Source of the DNA: Anisakis pegreffii | Taxonomy: Eukaryota; Nematoda; Chromadorea; Rhabditida; Anisakidae | Length of the DNA: 64,000 bases | Assembly: GCA_035041965.1 (NCBI GenBank) | Contig: JAPYMA010000378.1 | Location: forward strand, 124,001-188,000 | Direction: 5' to 3' | Part shown: piece by piece, positions 24,332 through 36,200 of the stretch | Position numbering within the stretch: position 1 is the first letter of the stretch | Layout of the letters: each line of letters begins with the position of its first letter | Notes under the pieces: model-generated | Told to the model about the DNA's origin: nothing | The model's input: the letters and a program-made list of their open reading frames with translations, nothing else | Database searches by the model: none | Translations under genes and position numbers: made by a program

Positions 24332-24757
24332 TCACAAAATTTGTGAAATATTTAGAGAATTTAGAAAAATTGATGACATATCATATATAGAAGCTGAGTT
24401 ATTAAATAACTGAGAAATAACATCAGAAGAAAACTTACCATGATCAAAATCATGATACATGTTATAAAGTTTAGTGTGCGGAGCAACATTCAAGATAGTA
24501 ACGATAACAGAATGATTCAAATAAGGTACAGTAATGTTAATAGAAGAATGTGTATCATTAACATCAATTTCAGAAATTAAAATTCCAAACACTCGAGCAA
24601 CACCTAAAGCTTCAGAATAATTACCATACATAACTTTAAAGTCATCATGTAACAATAGTAAAAATAAAGATGGTATACGCCGGAAAACACCAAATATCAG
24701 TACTAATATAATCAACAACACCAAAGCTGAAATATCAGATCTTAAATAATAAACCAA
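24332..24757 (-). CDS. Second hydrophobic frame, about 100-141 codons, unrecognised
   Basis: The frame is open for 141 codons but its first in-frame ATG is at codon 42 (MYGNYSEAL), so the true start is unclear. An N-terminal membrane segment (ALVLLIILVLIFGVF) precedes an Asn-rich, potentially glycosylated region (INITVPYLNHSVI, NNSAS, NISQIL). A strong GTAAGT sequence near the end (FDHG) could be a splice donor. The base composition is very AT-rich. No domain is recognised. Confidence 0.3.
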   Translation of the reverse strand: MVYYLRSDISALVLLIILVLIFGVFRRIPSLFLLLLHDDFKVMYGNYSEALGVARVFGILISEIDVNDTHSSINITVPYLNHSVIVTILNVAPHTKLYNMYHDFDHGKFSSDVISQLFNNSASIYDMSSIFLNSLNISQIL

Positions 24758-24833
24758 AATAATATATAATAATAAATATTCAGATAAATAAACTCGTTTT
24801 TCGACAACAACAACAAGGTGAAAAAAAACGAAA

Positions 24834-24980
24834 TTAAAGATGCAATATCTTTAGAATCAATTCCAATACAGTAACAAAAGCCGATTCAATTTTAAATAAT
24901 AATTTTTCAAGCAAAGGTTCAAAATTCAACAAAAATTCTACAACAATATTTAAAGCTTCATTAATAATAGCCAGAAACAT
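24834..24980 (-). CDS. Short amphipathic 48 aa frame, unrecognised
   Basis: ATG at 24980 to TAA at 24834. The peptide is almost wholly leucine/isoleucine/phenylalanine with regularly spaced acidic and lysine residues (EPLLEKLLFKIESAF), so it would form an amphipathic helix. It is the first of three same-strand frames (24980, 24757, 24277) in 1.1 kb. It could equally be chance in AT-rich DNA. Confidence 0.2.
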   Translation of the reverse strand: MFLAIINEALNIVVEFLLNFEPLLEKLLFKIESAFVTVLELILKILHL

Positions 24981-25373
24981 TTCCCAAGAGGGTTTCTATA
25001 AAGCCATTAATATATCGGTCACCATCAATGGATTCGGTGAATCAACAACTCTGTAGTGAAGTAGGGAGATTTCGTATCTCGAGTAGTTGGACGATCACAG
25101 GAAACGAAAAAAACCTTTACTTGTACGAACACTTAGCAACAATGAATATCACTTCATCCAAAGGGTACACTTCCAAAAACCGTCGCAATCCATCGAATGG
25201 GTCACAGATTAGTGATGATAAACAAATCCTCGACATCAATACATCGAGTTGCTTAGTGATTAATGATGACAAACAAGATCTTCGAAATGAATCAATCACT
25301 CGAAATGCTCAGGGAATAATGATAATAGACAAGAGGAACAAAGACGAGGCGATGATAAGATATTACGAACAAA

Positions 25374-25886
25374 ATGACATACAATACTTTCAATATATTT
25401 CAAAAAATAGAATATTCAAGTGATCGTGAATATCCTAATTCACGACAAACTCAGTATGCTCAAACGGATATCGTCGAAGTTCAATTATCCAGAAACAACG
25501 AACCCATCACAATTCGTGCGCTCGTTGTTCCAAAACTCACACATCGATTACTCACCGTAACGATGCCGTCAAAACTACCCGCGCAAAGAAACACCATTCC
25601 GCTCCGGATGCAATCAGCACCAGCCTCAGTTTTGATCGGTGTAGATCAGATAGACAACATAATGAACCTGTCATCTGCGAAGAAGCTGCCGTCTGACTCC
25701 CTCCTAGAATCCCGCTTGGGAATGGTATTAAGCGGCAGAGGTGAAGCTACGCTACTCCAAAATCAACCAGTAGTCAACTCGCTCACAGTGACATCGACCT
25801 CGAACGATCCACTTTACCAAGCAGAGGACAGTGAACACCTGGCTGAAGTTCCGTGGTGCACTGCTGAAGGTTGCGTCCGCTACTAG
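25374..25886 (+). mobile_element. Bel/Pao retrotransposon fragment, DUF1758 protease region
   Basis: A 170-codon plus-strand frame contains TIRALVVPKLTH, then ASVLIGVDQIDNIM and LLESRLGMVLSGRG, the hallmark order of the DUF1758 aspartic-protease-like part of Bel/Pao polyproteins. The catalytic protease motif, RT, RNaseH and integrase are absent. The frame upstream (25028-25423, +) is polar and repetitive and may be linker or unrelated. The fragment is opposite in orientation to the gag fragment at 26730-27260, so two separate insertions or an inversion are needed. Confidence 0.7.
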
Positions 25887-26729
25887 GATGACCGAACAGG
25901 CTGCTGCAAGCAGTTCGACATCAGTTGAGCAGCTTAAAAACCCACGTTTACGGTCTAGCAACAGAAGCCGCCTAAAACGACATTATGACGAGATCGTTTG
26001 AAGAACAGAGCAATCTCAAATTAACGGTTCTACTTTCGAGGCTCGGAACATATGCAGGCGCATATAGATGCCATGAAAATGCGGGTATAGAGGGCTTGTC
26101 ACATGCTAGCAAATTAATAATTCGTTAAATAGCAAATAGTATTCATTAAAGTATTCATTGGTGCGATTGTTTGTCTCCCTTATTTCAACTGCATTAAATA
26201 GTATTTGATAACGTAACTGTTTGCTCCTTTCATATAAAAAATACCATCCGTTCTCGATGCATTATCTTCATAAAAAATGTTTACGTATCCCGCAATAATG
26301 ATTAAATAAAACATTGAATGTACTGTCTACTGATGCATACCTCTTATTCGTTTTGTTCAGATTTCCTCGCAGGGTAAAGCGATATGAGTGAACCTGGTCG
26401 AACGGATCGGTTACTGTACCCGCTGATCGTCTGCGTTTGGCACCGAACATTTGCGGGCTCGGTTCCAGCTTGGATACTCCACAGCCGTACTCGGTTGATC
26501 ACAGAGAGCGATATTTATACCCCTTAAATGAGTTGTTGGCTAGAGGACCAAGATGTGAAGCTATAAGTTTCTACCACCTTCGAAGCTTGCGTCATCTACT
26601 TTCACATTCAGATGTAAAGAAGACGTAAGGTCGAAGTAACTGACCAGGTAGTTGATAAGCAAACCTTTAAACCCTTAAATGGTATACGTGCAGCAATCTG
26701 TCACAGAAAAAATCACCCTAACCGATGCC
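25887..26729. other. Retroelement-flanking AT-rich sequence
   Basis: No gene is seen. The motif TTAAATAG(C/T)A..TAGTATT recurs around 26125-26200, suggesting degraded LTR or satellite material. Confidence 0.35.
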
Positions 26730-27260
26730 TCACGCGGCTCGCTCCAAGGATTGCAGTTCGTGGTGCAGTTTTCTTCTCAAGGCGCTTGAATCACCGAACC
26801 GTTGTGATAGGGTTTCTTTTATCGCCTCATAGTTACTTTCTTCCAATGCGTAGCCAGAGACGGCGTGTGCTGCTGCACCCTGCAGGCAGCTGATCAAATA
26901 CGATAATTTGTGCACCGTTGCGATCGGTGCGTTGTCGACGGAGTGCTTGAAAGTGGCCCAGAATGTGGACCATGCAAGCGGATCTCCGGAAAACGTGGGG
27001 AGTTGAAGCTTGGGTAGTTGTACCCACGGCGAGGTTGTTTGAGACGATGCGGGGGGAACGGAGTTTTGAGGGTTGGGGGTATCGTTGCGACTCGTGGTGT
27101 TGGGGGTTGTTTGGGAGATTGATGGGGAGGAGGCGGTTGAAGTGGAACGTAACTTGGTGTCAATGATTTCGAGATTTGTGTCGATTACGTCAATGATATC
27201 TTTTGCTGTAGATATTGTGGAAAAGAAACCTTTGGGATCGTTGACGGCTTCGTTGTACAC
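26730..27260 (-). mobile_element. Bel/Pao retrotransposon gag (DUF1759) fragment
   Basis: A minus-strand frame of 176 codons has a Ser/Thr/Pro linker and then the conserved gag segment VQLPKLQLPTFSGDPLAW, FWATFKHSVDNA, KLSYLISCLQGAAAHAVSGY and ALRRKLHHEL. This is the DUF1759 signature of Bel/Pao elements. The 5' end is not preceded by an LTR here, and the frame stops before any zinc knuckle, so the copy is truncated. It is locally GC-rich compared with host DNA. Confidence 0.8.
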
Positions 27261-27352
27261 GGTGAGTTAGGCTTGGGTTGTCGTTAATAATAACAGTTAG
27301 CACCAACAATAATTAATAAAAGGAAAAAGTCGCGAGTTCTCAACAATATGCA

Positions 27353-28101
27353 TTAGTTTGCCGATATAAGCGTATAGCATTTCCTGATAGCTTCACCATC
27401 ATCGATGTATAGTTGCCGCGGATCGAGAGTGCATCGCAGGATGGCGAGATTTTTGGGCTAACTTGAAGACCCTAAGATAGATCATTCACTTTAGCACAAT
27501 ATATTAGGAAACAAACGTTATAATTAAATAATTTTTAAGCATTGCTGCCAAAAGTGAAAAATGCGTCCCAATCTTACCTTATTACTGCTGTCATGATTTT
27601 TCACGACGATCTGCGGTTGCCGTGTAGCATTTTCTGTTTGCCTCTTGGTTTCTGTATCATCGACTTTTTCCGTGCCTATCTTGACATCTGCTCCGTCCTC
27701 TTGTTCCATTCTAATCTTGTCATCTGCTTCATCCTCTAGTTCCGTTCCTATCTTGACATCCACTTTGTCGATTTGTTCCGTTTGGACTTCGACATCTACT
27801 TTGTCGACTTGCTCAGTTTGAATCCTTTTATCCGTCATTGACGTGACGGTCACAGAAGTGTGTTCATTGTTTCTAACAGCACTGTAAAATTTTGCGATAA
27901 ACTATTTCAAAATAGTACAACGATGATGCGTTGACCCATACATGAAGTCGTCTTTTAAAAACATTTCAACATTGAGAAATCCTTACCATTCCTTTTCTGC
28001 ATGGAATCGCTCGTTCATTGCTTTCATCGCTCTCCTCCTCACGTACTTACCTTTTCCCATTTCTTCTCAGACAAACCAGTAAGTAATTGTTCCAGTAGCA
28101 C
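27353..28101 (-). CDS. Unrecognised gene with four diverged ~17-residue acidic repeats (partial)
   Basis: Exons 28051-28101 (VLLEQLLTGLSEKKWEK, donor GTAAGT), 27578-27881 and 27353-27457 (TAA). The middle exon begins after TTTTACAG and ends at a GTAAGA donor. It encodes repeats of the form TEQVDKVDVEVQ, TEQIDKVDVKIG, TELEDEADDKIR and MEQEDGADVKIG, probably coiled-coil or disordered. The last exon joins in phase and reads NLAILRCTLDPRQLYIDDGE. The link from the 28051 exon to the middle exon is not in phase, so at least one small exon is missing (a further strong GTAAGG donor lies at 27987-27982). The N-terminus is unknown. It is embedded among transposons, so an element origin is possible. Confidence 0.4.
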
Positions 28102-28831
28102 CTGAACATGAACATTTTTCGCTTCACATTTAGAAGAAGATTTTTCGAAAACGGGATTTTCCAGCTAGGATGAGTGAAACCTAACCCAGTACGCCAAAGT
28201 CCTATTTATCAAACGGGAATGGAGGCAGTTTATGATCAGATTAACGATGCCACAGCAGGATCACATGCAATAGAATCTATTGGGATGGTAAATATAATAG
28301 AATAGATTATATTGAGTTAGGTTTCACTCATCCCGGCTGAATAGTCTCGCTTTCTTTCCGCTGAGAAATGAGTTTTAAACCATTAATACTACAACACAAT
28401 TAAAAAGTTAGGAAAGACTGGATGACGTCCGCATGCATAACACCATCACAGTTACTGCACTTCAGAAATGTAGGCTTTTAAAGTGGGATGATACAGGGGT
28501 TGGAGTGATAAAGCGGACGAAAATTATTGTTATTCGACGGATGACAATAAAAGCATCTACAGAAGGTGAGCGATAGAAGTGCAGCTCGGAGATTTATAAA
28601 ATGATTTACGACCACAACGTAAGTGGAAATGTTTGTAGCATTTTGTGACATTTGAGCATTTGTATGTTTGGATGAGAGAGATGCTGTGTGACTGTGACGG
28701 GATGCAAATTGCTGCCTGAATAGTAGAACGGATAACCGAACGGATATGGAAATCAGTAGAAAAGATGTTTTGGATTTGAGTGTCGATTAGCACTAATAAT
28801 GCAGCCAGAGAGGTTAACGAAATGTGGGAAA

Positions 28832-29217
28832 AAACTAAACGATGAATTTCCCTGAAACCTTCTGTGCTTGGAGAGAATTTAATTCTCTTTCCAATGTACT
28901 ACTTGGCATTGACCGATCAAATTTCTGTTCCGGCACTTTTTCCACTTCAATTGATCACATCACTTTTATTTGATTGAAACTTCCCTAGTTAAATTTTTAC
29001 TGCTCCAGAAATGAGCCAATTCTTGTACCCAATCTTTGTCTGAACGTGGAAAATGTACTTCTCTTCCCAATGAGAAATCATGTACACATTCAGGTCAGGT
29101 GTAGCCTTGAAATACGTCAAATTCCTGTGCCTCATCGATGAATTAATTCGCCCTGTAGGATCTCTTTTTCTCTGTGCTCTACCGAACTGCGTCGCTTTAA
29201 AAGTGCAATTTGGCTTA
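28832..29217 (+). repeat. Half copy (left half) of the long-inverted-repeat element
   Basis: About 95 percent identical by eye to 20893-21281 in the same orientation, from AAACTAAACGATGAATT through TTTAAAAGTGCAATTTGGCTT, where the match ends abruptly. It has only the left arm and left inner part. It appears inserted into, or fused to, a LINE reverse-transcriptase fragment at 29218. Confidence 0.8.
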
Positions 29218-29312
29218 CGGGCATCGTATATTACACGGATCATATCGACCCATCTACGAAAACCATAGCCAAATTTAAACAAATTGCTCTCCAATAACTC
29301 GATTAAGTTCAC
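29218..29312 (-). mobile_element. Non-LTR retrotransposon (LINE) RT fragment
   Basis: The minus-strand frame reads ESNLFKFGYGFRRWVDMI, then RVIYDARK, resembling the 'K-[FY]-G-[FY]-G..F..W....YD' segment of LINE reverse transcriptases. The frame continues into the neighbouring repeat copy, so the element was interrupted there. Only about 32 codons are available, so the assignment is tentative. Confidence 0.4.
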
Positions 29313-29711
29313 TGATTACTCATATCACGAACATGCCACGCGTACACAATCATAGAATAGTGACAAACAATCTCCAAATACATCACACAGTTTGCATTTC
29401 CTAATACAAGCACACAATGGTGAACATGCTTACGCATTGCTCAAAAATCAAACCGAAACGAAGTTTCAGGGCCGACAATGCGTTTGCAAATGCATTTGTC
29501 GTAGGTGCATTTGTCAGTCACCTTTTAAATTAATCATATGATCAGTAAGAATTCGGTTACTTCAAATGCGCTGGAGTAAATACGTTCAATATTTTTCATT
29601 GAATTGAAGTCAAGCCTTCTTGACATCATTGGGTTTAAACGTGTTATTTGATCATCAGTGATTCATTTACGAACCTATACGAGAAGAGCAAATGACATGT
29701 CCCACGAGAGA

Positions 29712-29731
29712 GGGGGGAGGGAGGGGGAGGG
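29712..29731 (+). other. G-quadruplex motif
   Basis: Four G runs (6, 3, 5 and 3) separated by single A residues, in otherwise AT-rich DNA about 480 bp upstream of the LRSAM1 start codon and on its coding strand. Short loops predict a stable quadruplex. Confidence 0.7.
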
Positions 29732-30211
29732 ATGAGGATGGGTAAAGGTGGAGAGTAGAGGATAACATTTCTGCCAGTGAAAGTGAAATGGTTGCAAACA
29801 ATTTAAAAAAAATGTTTTTCCTTCAAATTGTTCGAGAACGTCTAAGACGGTTAAGTTCACAGTGAGGAAGTTAAATGCGGAGGAATAATATGGTAGCGTA
29901 AAGATGAGTGCAAGTATTCAGGTGCAATTAGAGATTAATTATGGGATTTTAAAGGTAGGTTATTTGTTAGGGTTGAATACGTAAGATAGAAGGATTCTGA
30001 TTCAAATGTGCCAATGAAACAACGTGTTGGCGTAAGCGTATAATTTTAGATTTAAGAGTTGGGGTCGTGTCTTTCAGCTATCCCACTAAATCTTATATCA
30101 CTAACGTTCTGAGCGATGAAGAACATTGTTGTCGAACTGAACCATTTGTGTTTGACTATGATAATAATTCCTATTTTAGTGAATCAACCTTTTCTGCAGG
30201 GAGAAAATTGA

Positions 30212-33200
30212 ATGTCGAGGAATCGAAAACAAAACGAACATGCCAAAGCACTCGAATCAAAGTTATATATTGTATGTTGTTATTTTTAAATAAAATCCAT
30301 TGTTCTTTGTATTGATTTGATTTTCAAATGAAAACAGTAAAATGAAATTTCCCTGTACTGAGGAATTGCGCTTCTGAGCGATTTCACTCATCTGCGGAGT
30401 TATTCTTAAGGTGTTCATTTAGTCAAAAAATTAATAAGTGCAGTAGTTTTACAATGCTTCATGAAATAGTCATGTTGGTCGTTAAACTTTAGTAATGTTT
30501 TTGGACACTTTTGTGTTTGGAACGCAGTTTTATGCTTACGCATCTTGTGGGCATGTTTTAGCGGTATTTTATGATGGAATTCCGCCTCTCCTCTTGTTTC
30601 AGATTCGAACCTCAGAAGATGAATTTGCTGATTTAAGTGAATGTGGATTGCAGAAAGTCCCAACTGAATTCTATAATTTGTGTCGTGTTTTTCGAAAGGA
30701 GGTAATCTGATGTGTTTATTGTTTTTTCTTTGTATATGTCACAAGTCCGTATCGAATGAATCTGAATTCACGGAAATTTATTTTACATTTCTGGTTATTT
30801 CTAACCAACTTTTATTTGTTCAGGTAGAAGAATTTTTTTTTGATGTTCGTTTTGAAAATCAGTTAAAGTTGTTTGTTTTGAGCTCTGAGAAGTGGGAATA
30901 ACTTCAGATTATTGATTTACACTCGAATAATTTGTGTTCGTTGAGTGCGAGCGAAGATGGTGATGATGAGAGTATGTGCAAAATGAAGGGCATTTTAAAG
31001 GAGGTCCGCGCCAGTAAAAATTTGTTGAGGTTAGAGACTTTCGAATTTTGTTATGTTCGATGTTTTATCGAAATCTTTTCATCAAATTCTTTTCAGTTAT
31101 TCCACTGTCTGTCTTCCGGTTGCGTTCGAAATTCGATGTAAGATTGTTTTTCCTTGGAGCTATAAATCACTGCAGATGCCCTCTTACCCTTTCCATTCAC
31201 ATCTTCCCTTATTCTAAAAACTGGTTAAAACCGTACGTTGATCTAGTTGGCGAATTCTTGCAGTTCTTATCACCTAGAAATTTCATGTACTAGAATGAGA
31301 GAAATTGATAAAATGTTAACAACTACTTAATTGTTGTTGGATCGAGTCTTTTACGGTGATATTCCAGGATATTTCCGAGACGTTTGTTATCAGTCAATTC
31401 ATTGATCATATTGGATTTGTCGTTCAATCAACTAACTGATTTACCTGATGACATTGATTCGTTGAACAATCTGGAATGTTTTAATTTAAAAGGTTACCGG
31501 TTAATATCGTTTTTTTCTTTCATCCATTCGATTCATTACTTCGAAATAACGAAAATTCTCCGATGTATAGAACGGTTGAATTCAATTCAAAATTCCGTTC
31601 GTCATTTGAATCCTTTTTCAGCGAATCATTTGCAAACGCTTCCGGGAACAATTGGAAATTTGATCAAGTTGAGAAGTTTGGATATTTCTTCGAATGCAAT
31701 TCGAAAGATTCCTTACGAAATTTCAAAACTGAAAAATTTACACGAATTTCATTTTGATACTGAAATCGTTGAATTGTCTCATTCTGGTAAGTTTCGTAGA
31801 TGTTGCGCGTCTTTTTTCTTCTTATCACAGAATCAGCGGTCTCATTTCTTGAAAACACAGATCGCTTCATTATTTCCTGAGTACTTCTCATGATGAAGTG
31901 TTTTGCTGGAGGAAATTACTAGAACTGTTCCTTTGGTATTCAGAGAACATAACGCTTATTTGAATCAAACTTCAAATATCCAACATCTTTACCACGTCTT
32001 TACTTACAGATTCGTCGGATGGCAATAACGAATGGTTGAGACGTTTCATGACGAACTCCCCGTTAAGTACCACTTCAAATGAACAATCAATAAGCTGCGA
32101 TAATGATGCCACTGATCACTGTGAATCACAATTAGTAACGACGTCGAAGAACTCATCAGATGATTGTCAGTATAATAACAACAATAACGAATTGATTGTA
32201 ACGGATAAACATTTTAATGGTTACGATCAAGATGAAGATGTTCTAACGATCGATATGGAACGATTGAATTGTGAACGACAAATGAAAATGGAGCAATTAA
32301 TGAAGGTTTGTAGCACTTATCTTTTGCCTTTCCCATTGACAGGATCTGATTTGCAGGGTATAGGTTAATTCATATGTAACCTTATTTTGTTTTACGGGCT
32401 AAATTTGGTTGGTCGATTAACTAAGAACCTGAGTTTTTTTGACAGTTTTTATCGAAAATGTTTTGTGTCAGAAGACTTCGTTGAATGGAGATACAAAGTT
32501 AAGATGAATAAATTTTAGGAGCAAGAAGAACTGGATGTTTTGGTGGAAAAAGTATTTGCAAAACATGCTCGCGATCGTATGAATATGGCTGATACTATTA
32601 AACAAAGTTTGCTTTTGTTATTCGATACCAGTAAGATTGAAGTGACACCGTACACGCTATTGTTATGAACATTGAAAAAGTGATGCATCAATTGAATGTT
32701 TGCAGTGGAGAGTCATGCCGAAAGTATCATTGATAATGCATTGAACGTTCTTCTCAGATCGTCATCGAATTCAACAACAGCCCACGATCTTGATCAGTAC
32801 GATTTCTAGTTTACCGTTTCCTCATAAATTCGCAATAACCACAAACGAATTTGTTATTGTTTATCAAAAATGAGTTTCAGAGAAGAATTGGATGCAGTGC
32901 TGCGTCAACGAAGGATTGATCTGCAGAATGAACGAGAACGTATGCGAATATCCTCTTTCTTTTGCGCGTTCTTTCTGAGATGCATTTCAACTTTACTTCA
33001 TCCATTTTGAATGCACCTAGTCTTTATTTCCACCGCTAAACGATTTATGAGAAATCTTACGCAAAAAAAAACCACTCAATATATTGGTCACTGTAGTGTG
33101 CTAGTCACATTCACTCGTTTGATTGATCTTCACTGGTTGTGCAAGAGGTTGCCGTTATTTCAGTTATATGCGAACACATGCCTCCTAGAGTATTACAAGT

Positions 33201-36200
33201 AAAGTGATGAGTTTTGCTTCGATACCATTATAAATGCTCGCGATCATGAACACCACTGAGTGGTTCGCTATTCATAGTTCCTCATTTATGTACTTTCAAC
33301 AGTCTCTTCGAAACGAAGATATTGTTTGCTGTTTTAAGAATGGCTAAAAACAACCGAACAAGAAGATAAATTGTTGTCGGAATGCGTTTCGAATGAAGCT
33401 GAAGAAAGAAGACGAAAGTCAATGAAAGAAATTGCGAAGTTCGTTAAAATTCCAATTTATGATATAATTTCTGAGCAGAATGGGCAGAATTTTTCGGACA
33501 TTTATCCTGGATTATTATAACCAGTGATGAATGAAGGCCATGAAATTCATTGCATAAAGCCTTATTCATCAAAGATTGTTTGCACTCTATTTATTGCCCT
33601 ATTCATCATGTATATACAGAGGTCCGTTTGCTTTTTCGATTATCATTCGAAATTGCAGAAAGATGGCTGAGGTGGACCTTCTGGTTTTATCGAAATCTGG
33701 CAAGGAGCGTGAAAAGTACGATGTAATTTGTTCAGAAATCATGAACGATCACAATATTCTCGTGAGTTTCTCTTTTATTTCTAATACTCCTCCATATTGT
33801 GTTATCGTAGTTCTATCGCAGTTATTTTTATCCCACTGTTGAAATAGTCCTTGAATTTTAATTGTTTTTTGGAATGTAGCGTGCACTATCCGTGGTGTTT
33901 GTTAATTCTGTATTTCGTTCTGATGAAAGTGCCTCTGATACTTTACAAAATTAATAGTCTTGATGTAATGTTTCAGTTGATCGGATTATAAAAGCGGTTG
34001 CTAACCGTAAGAAGATTGTATTCGTAGTATTTATTTGTTACCAAAATCCCGGTCTTGACTGTTTGTTTGCTTGTCTATTCGCTTTTGTTTGCCTTTTTCT
34101 CTCGGTTTTCGCTTAGCCACAACGAGTTGATGAAGAAATAAGCGAGAGCGCGCATTTTAGTGCGAAAGTCTGATTATGAATTATTTTGGATAAAGGTTCA
34201 CGGACGATGGATTATGATTTTGGATGAATTGTGACATGCTTGCATGAAAGAATCGGGATAGCAAAAGTAAATGAGAGTAATGTACGTATTTGAAGTGATA
34301 ATAATTGATGGGTTTGTCAGTATTATCGAGTTATTAAATGTGAGAAGGTACATTGTTGAAAACGAATGGTAGAATGCGTGACAATGATGTTCGTTCAGCG
34401 AATGAATGAACTAATCCATTGTTTCTGAAATGATGTGAAGTTTGTGTGAAAGTGGTTGAACGATGAGCTGAGGGTGAACTGAGGCGAACGCTACAGAATT
34501 TATAGAGTTAATTAACTGGGTGTTGGCCGGATAGGATGAATGGCTAATAAAGTAATAATTTTAATAATATCCATATGATATGAATAATAGGAAGATTTTG
34601 TTGTATCGATGCGCGAACGTGCAGATGAGAGGAGCGTTATGTTGCAATCGCAGATCGATTTGATTGAAAGAGCGTTGTTGGACATATCGTTGATTGAGAT
34701 GAATCGAAGAAATGAGAAAGTTGATACGAATGCTGTTAGTTTTTATCGTTTTCGTTATGCATCTAACCTTTTTGCATTGTTGTTTCGTGCGAGCAAGCGC
34801 AGTGATCAGTTCTTGTTTTGCCCCTCTCTGCTTGATTGTTGATTCTCAATGAATCAAGCATCGACTTTCTGAGCGACTTTCCACAAACTTTACAAACGAT
34901 CAAAGCTGAATTCGTTGGGCTCTGAAAAAGTCACATGCAAACTTGTTCCCGGATTCATTTCAAGTATTTCACAATCAGTATCGGCTCCTTATTATTCTCA
35001 TAATCTTAAAATGTCTCCCTGACTGTTAATCGATCTGTAGTAGTCAATCACTCAAATAATTAATTTCTTACTTATTATTTGAGTAATTAACTTAACTCTT
35101 TCCAGAGGCATTTGGCGGATGAACGGCACAGGTTGTCAATGTTATACGAACAGTACGTTGATGAAAGAGATTTCAGAAGGAAACAACTTTTTGCACTAAT
35201 GGTTCGTTTTTGATAGTTTACAATATTATTGTTTTAGTTAGATTCATCCATATTTGTTGACGTTCATTCGTTTTTTAAATGAAAATTAATTGAGTTGACA
35301 CGGAATGATCTGATCACATTGTGGTATGCATAGCAAGAATTGCTTTATTTGTGATGAATCTGCTTATTTGGATATTGCCGATTGCTTCTGGAATGATAGA
35401 TGTTGACTTTTAAGAGAGATGATCTAGAAAAGGAAGAGGATGCCCGAAGGAGAATTGCTACCGAGTATCTGCGGAAATATGCTGAACTGATGATGCCACC
35501 TGAATCACAATCGCCTCAAACAAATCGATCTCAACAACCCAGGCGATCAGTGGTCAGATTTAGTTGCAGAATTGGTTTCGAATTGAATAATGTGTATTCT
35601 ATATCCAACCCGAGATGGTGTAATTTTTCGATGAAGAACACTTTAAGAATTCTTTTAGATTGTATTTCAGTCGAAAATCCTTCAAAATCTACGTGATGAA
35701 ATCATTGAAGTTAATGATTAAACAGTTAAATAAGAGTGTGTATGATAAAATGTATCGTTTTCGACAGCGTGTGTTCAGTTGGAATCGTTATTTGAAGTCC
35801 AATATTGGATTTGTTGAGAAATAATCATTGAAACTAGATGAAATGAACATCATCTCGCTAACAGTAAAATAAACCGAAATGCGCTCTAATTCAGAGCAGA
35901 GCCGAAAGATTCGGTCGTTTTATGGCGATATTTGGACGGAAGAGGAAAAATGAACGAACTGCCTCACCAAAGAAGTTGATCGATTATGATACTCCACACA
36001 AGAAAAGTCAGCACGAATTTTATCTTCTTCACCAATTTTCTGTTATTTGGGTGGAAATATTTTGTTTATAAATTATTATAGGAACTGATTCACTTGCTAT
36101 ATCACTGATAATTCTTGACCATTGTAAAGTTTCAAATTTGCTTAATGTTCAGTTTTTCTTTCAGATCTGTTGGATAAATTGTTTTCTGTTGTTTCAGAAG

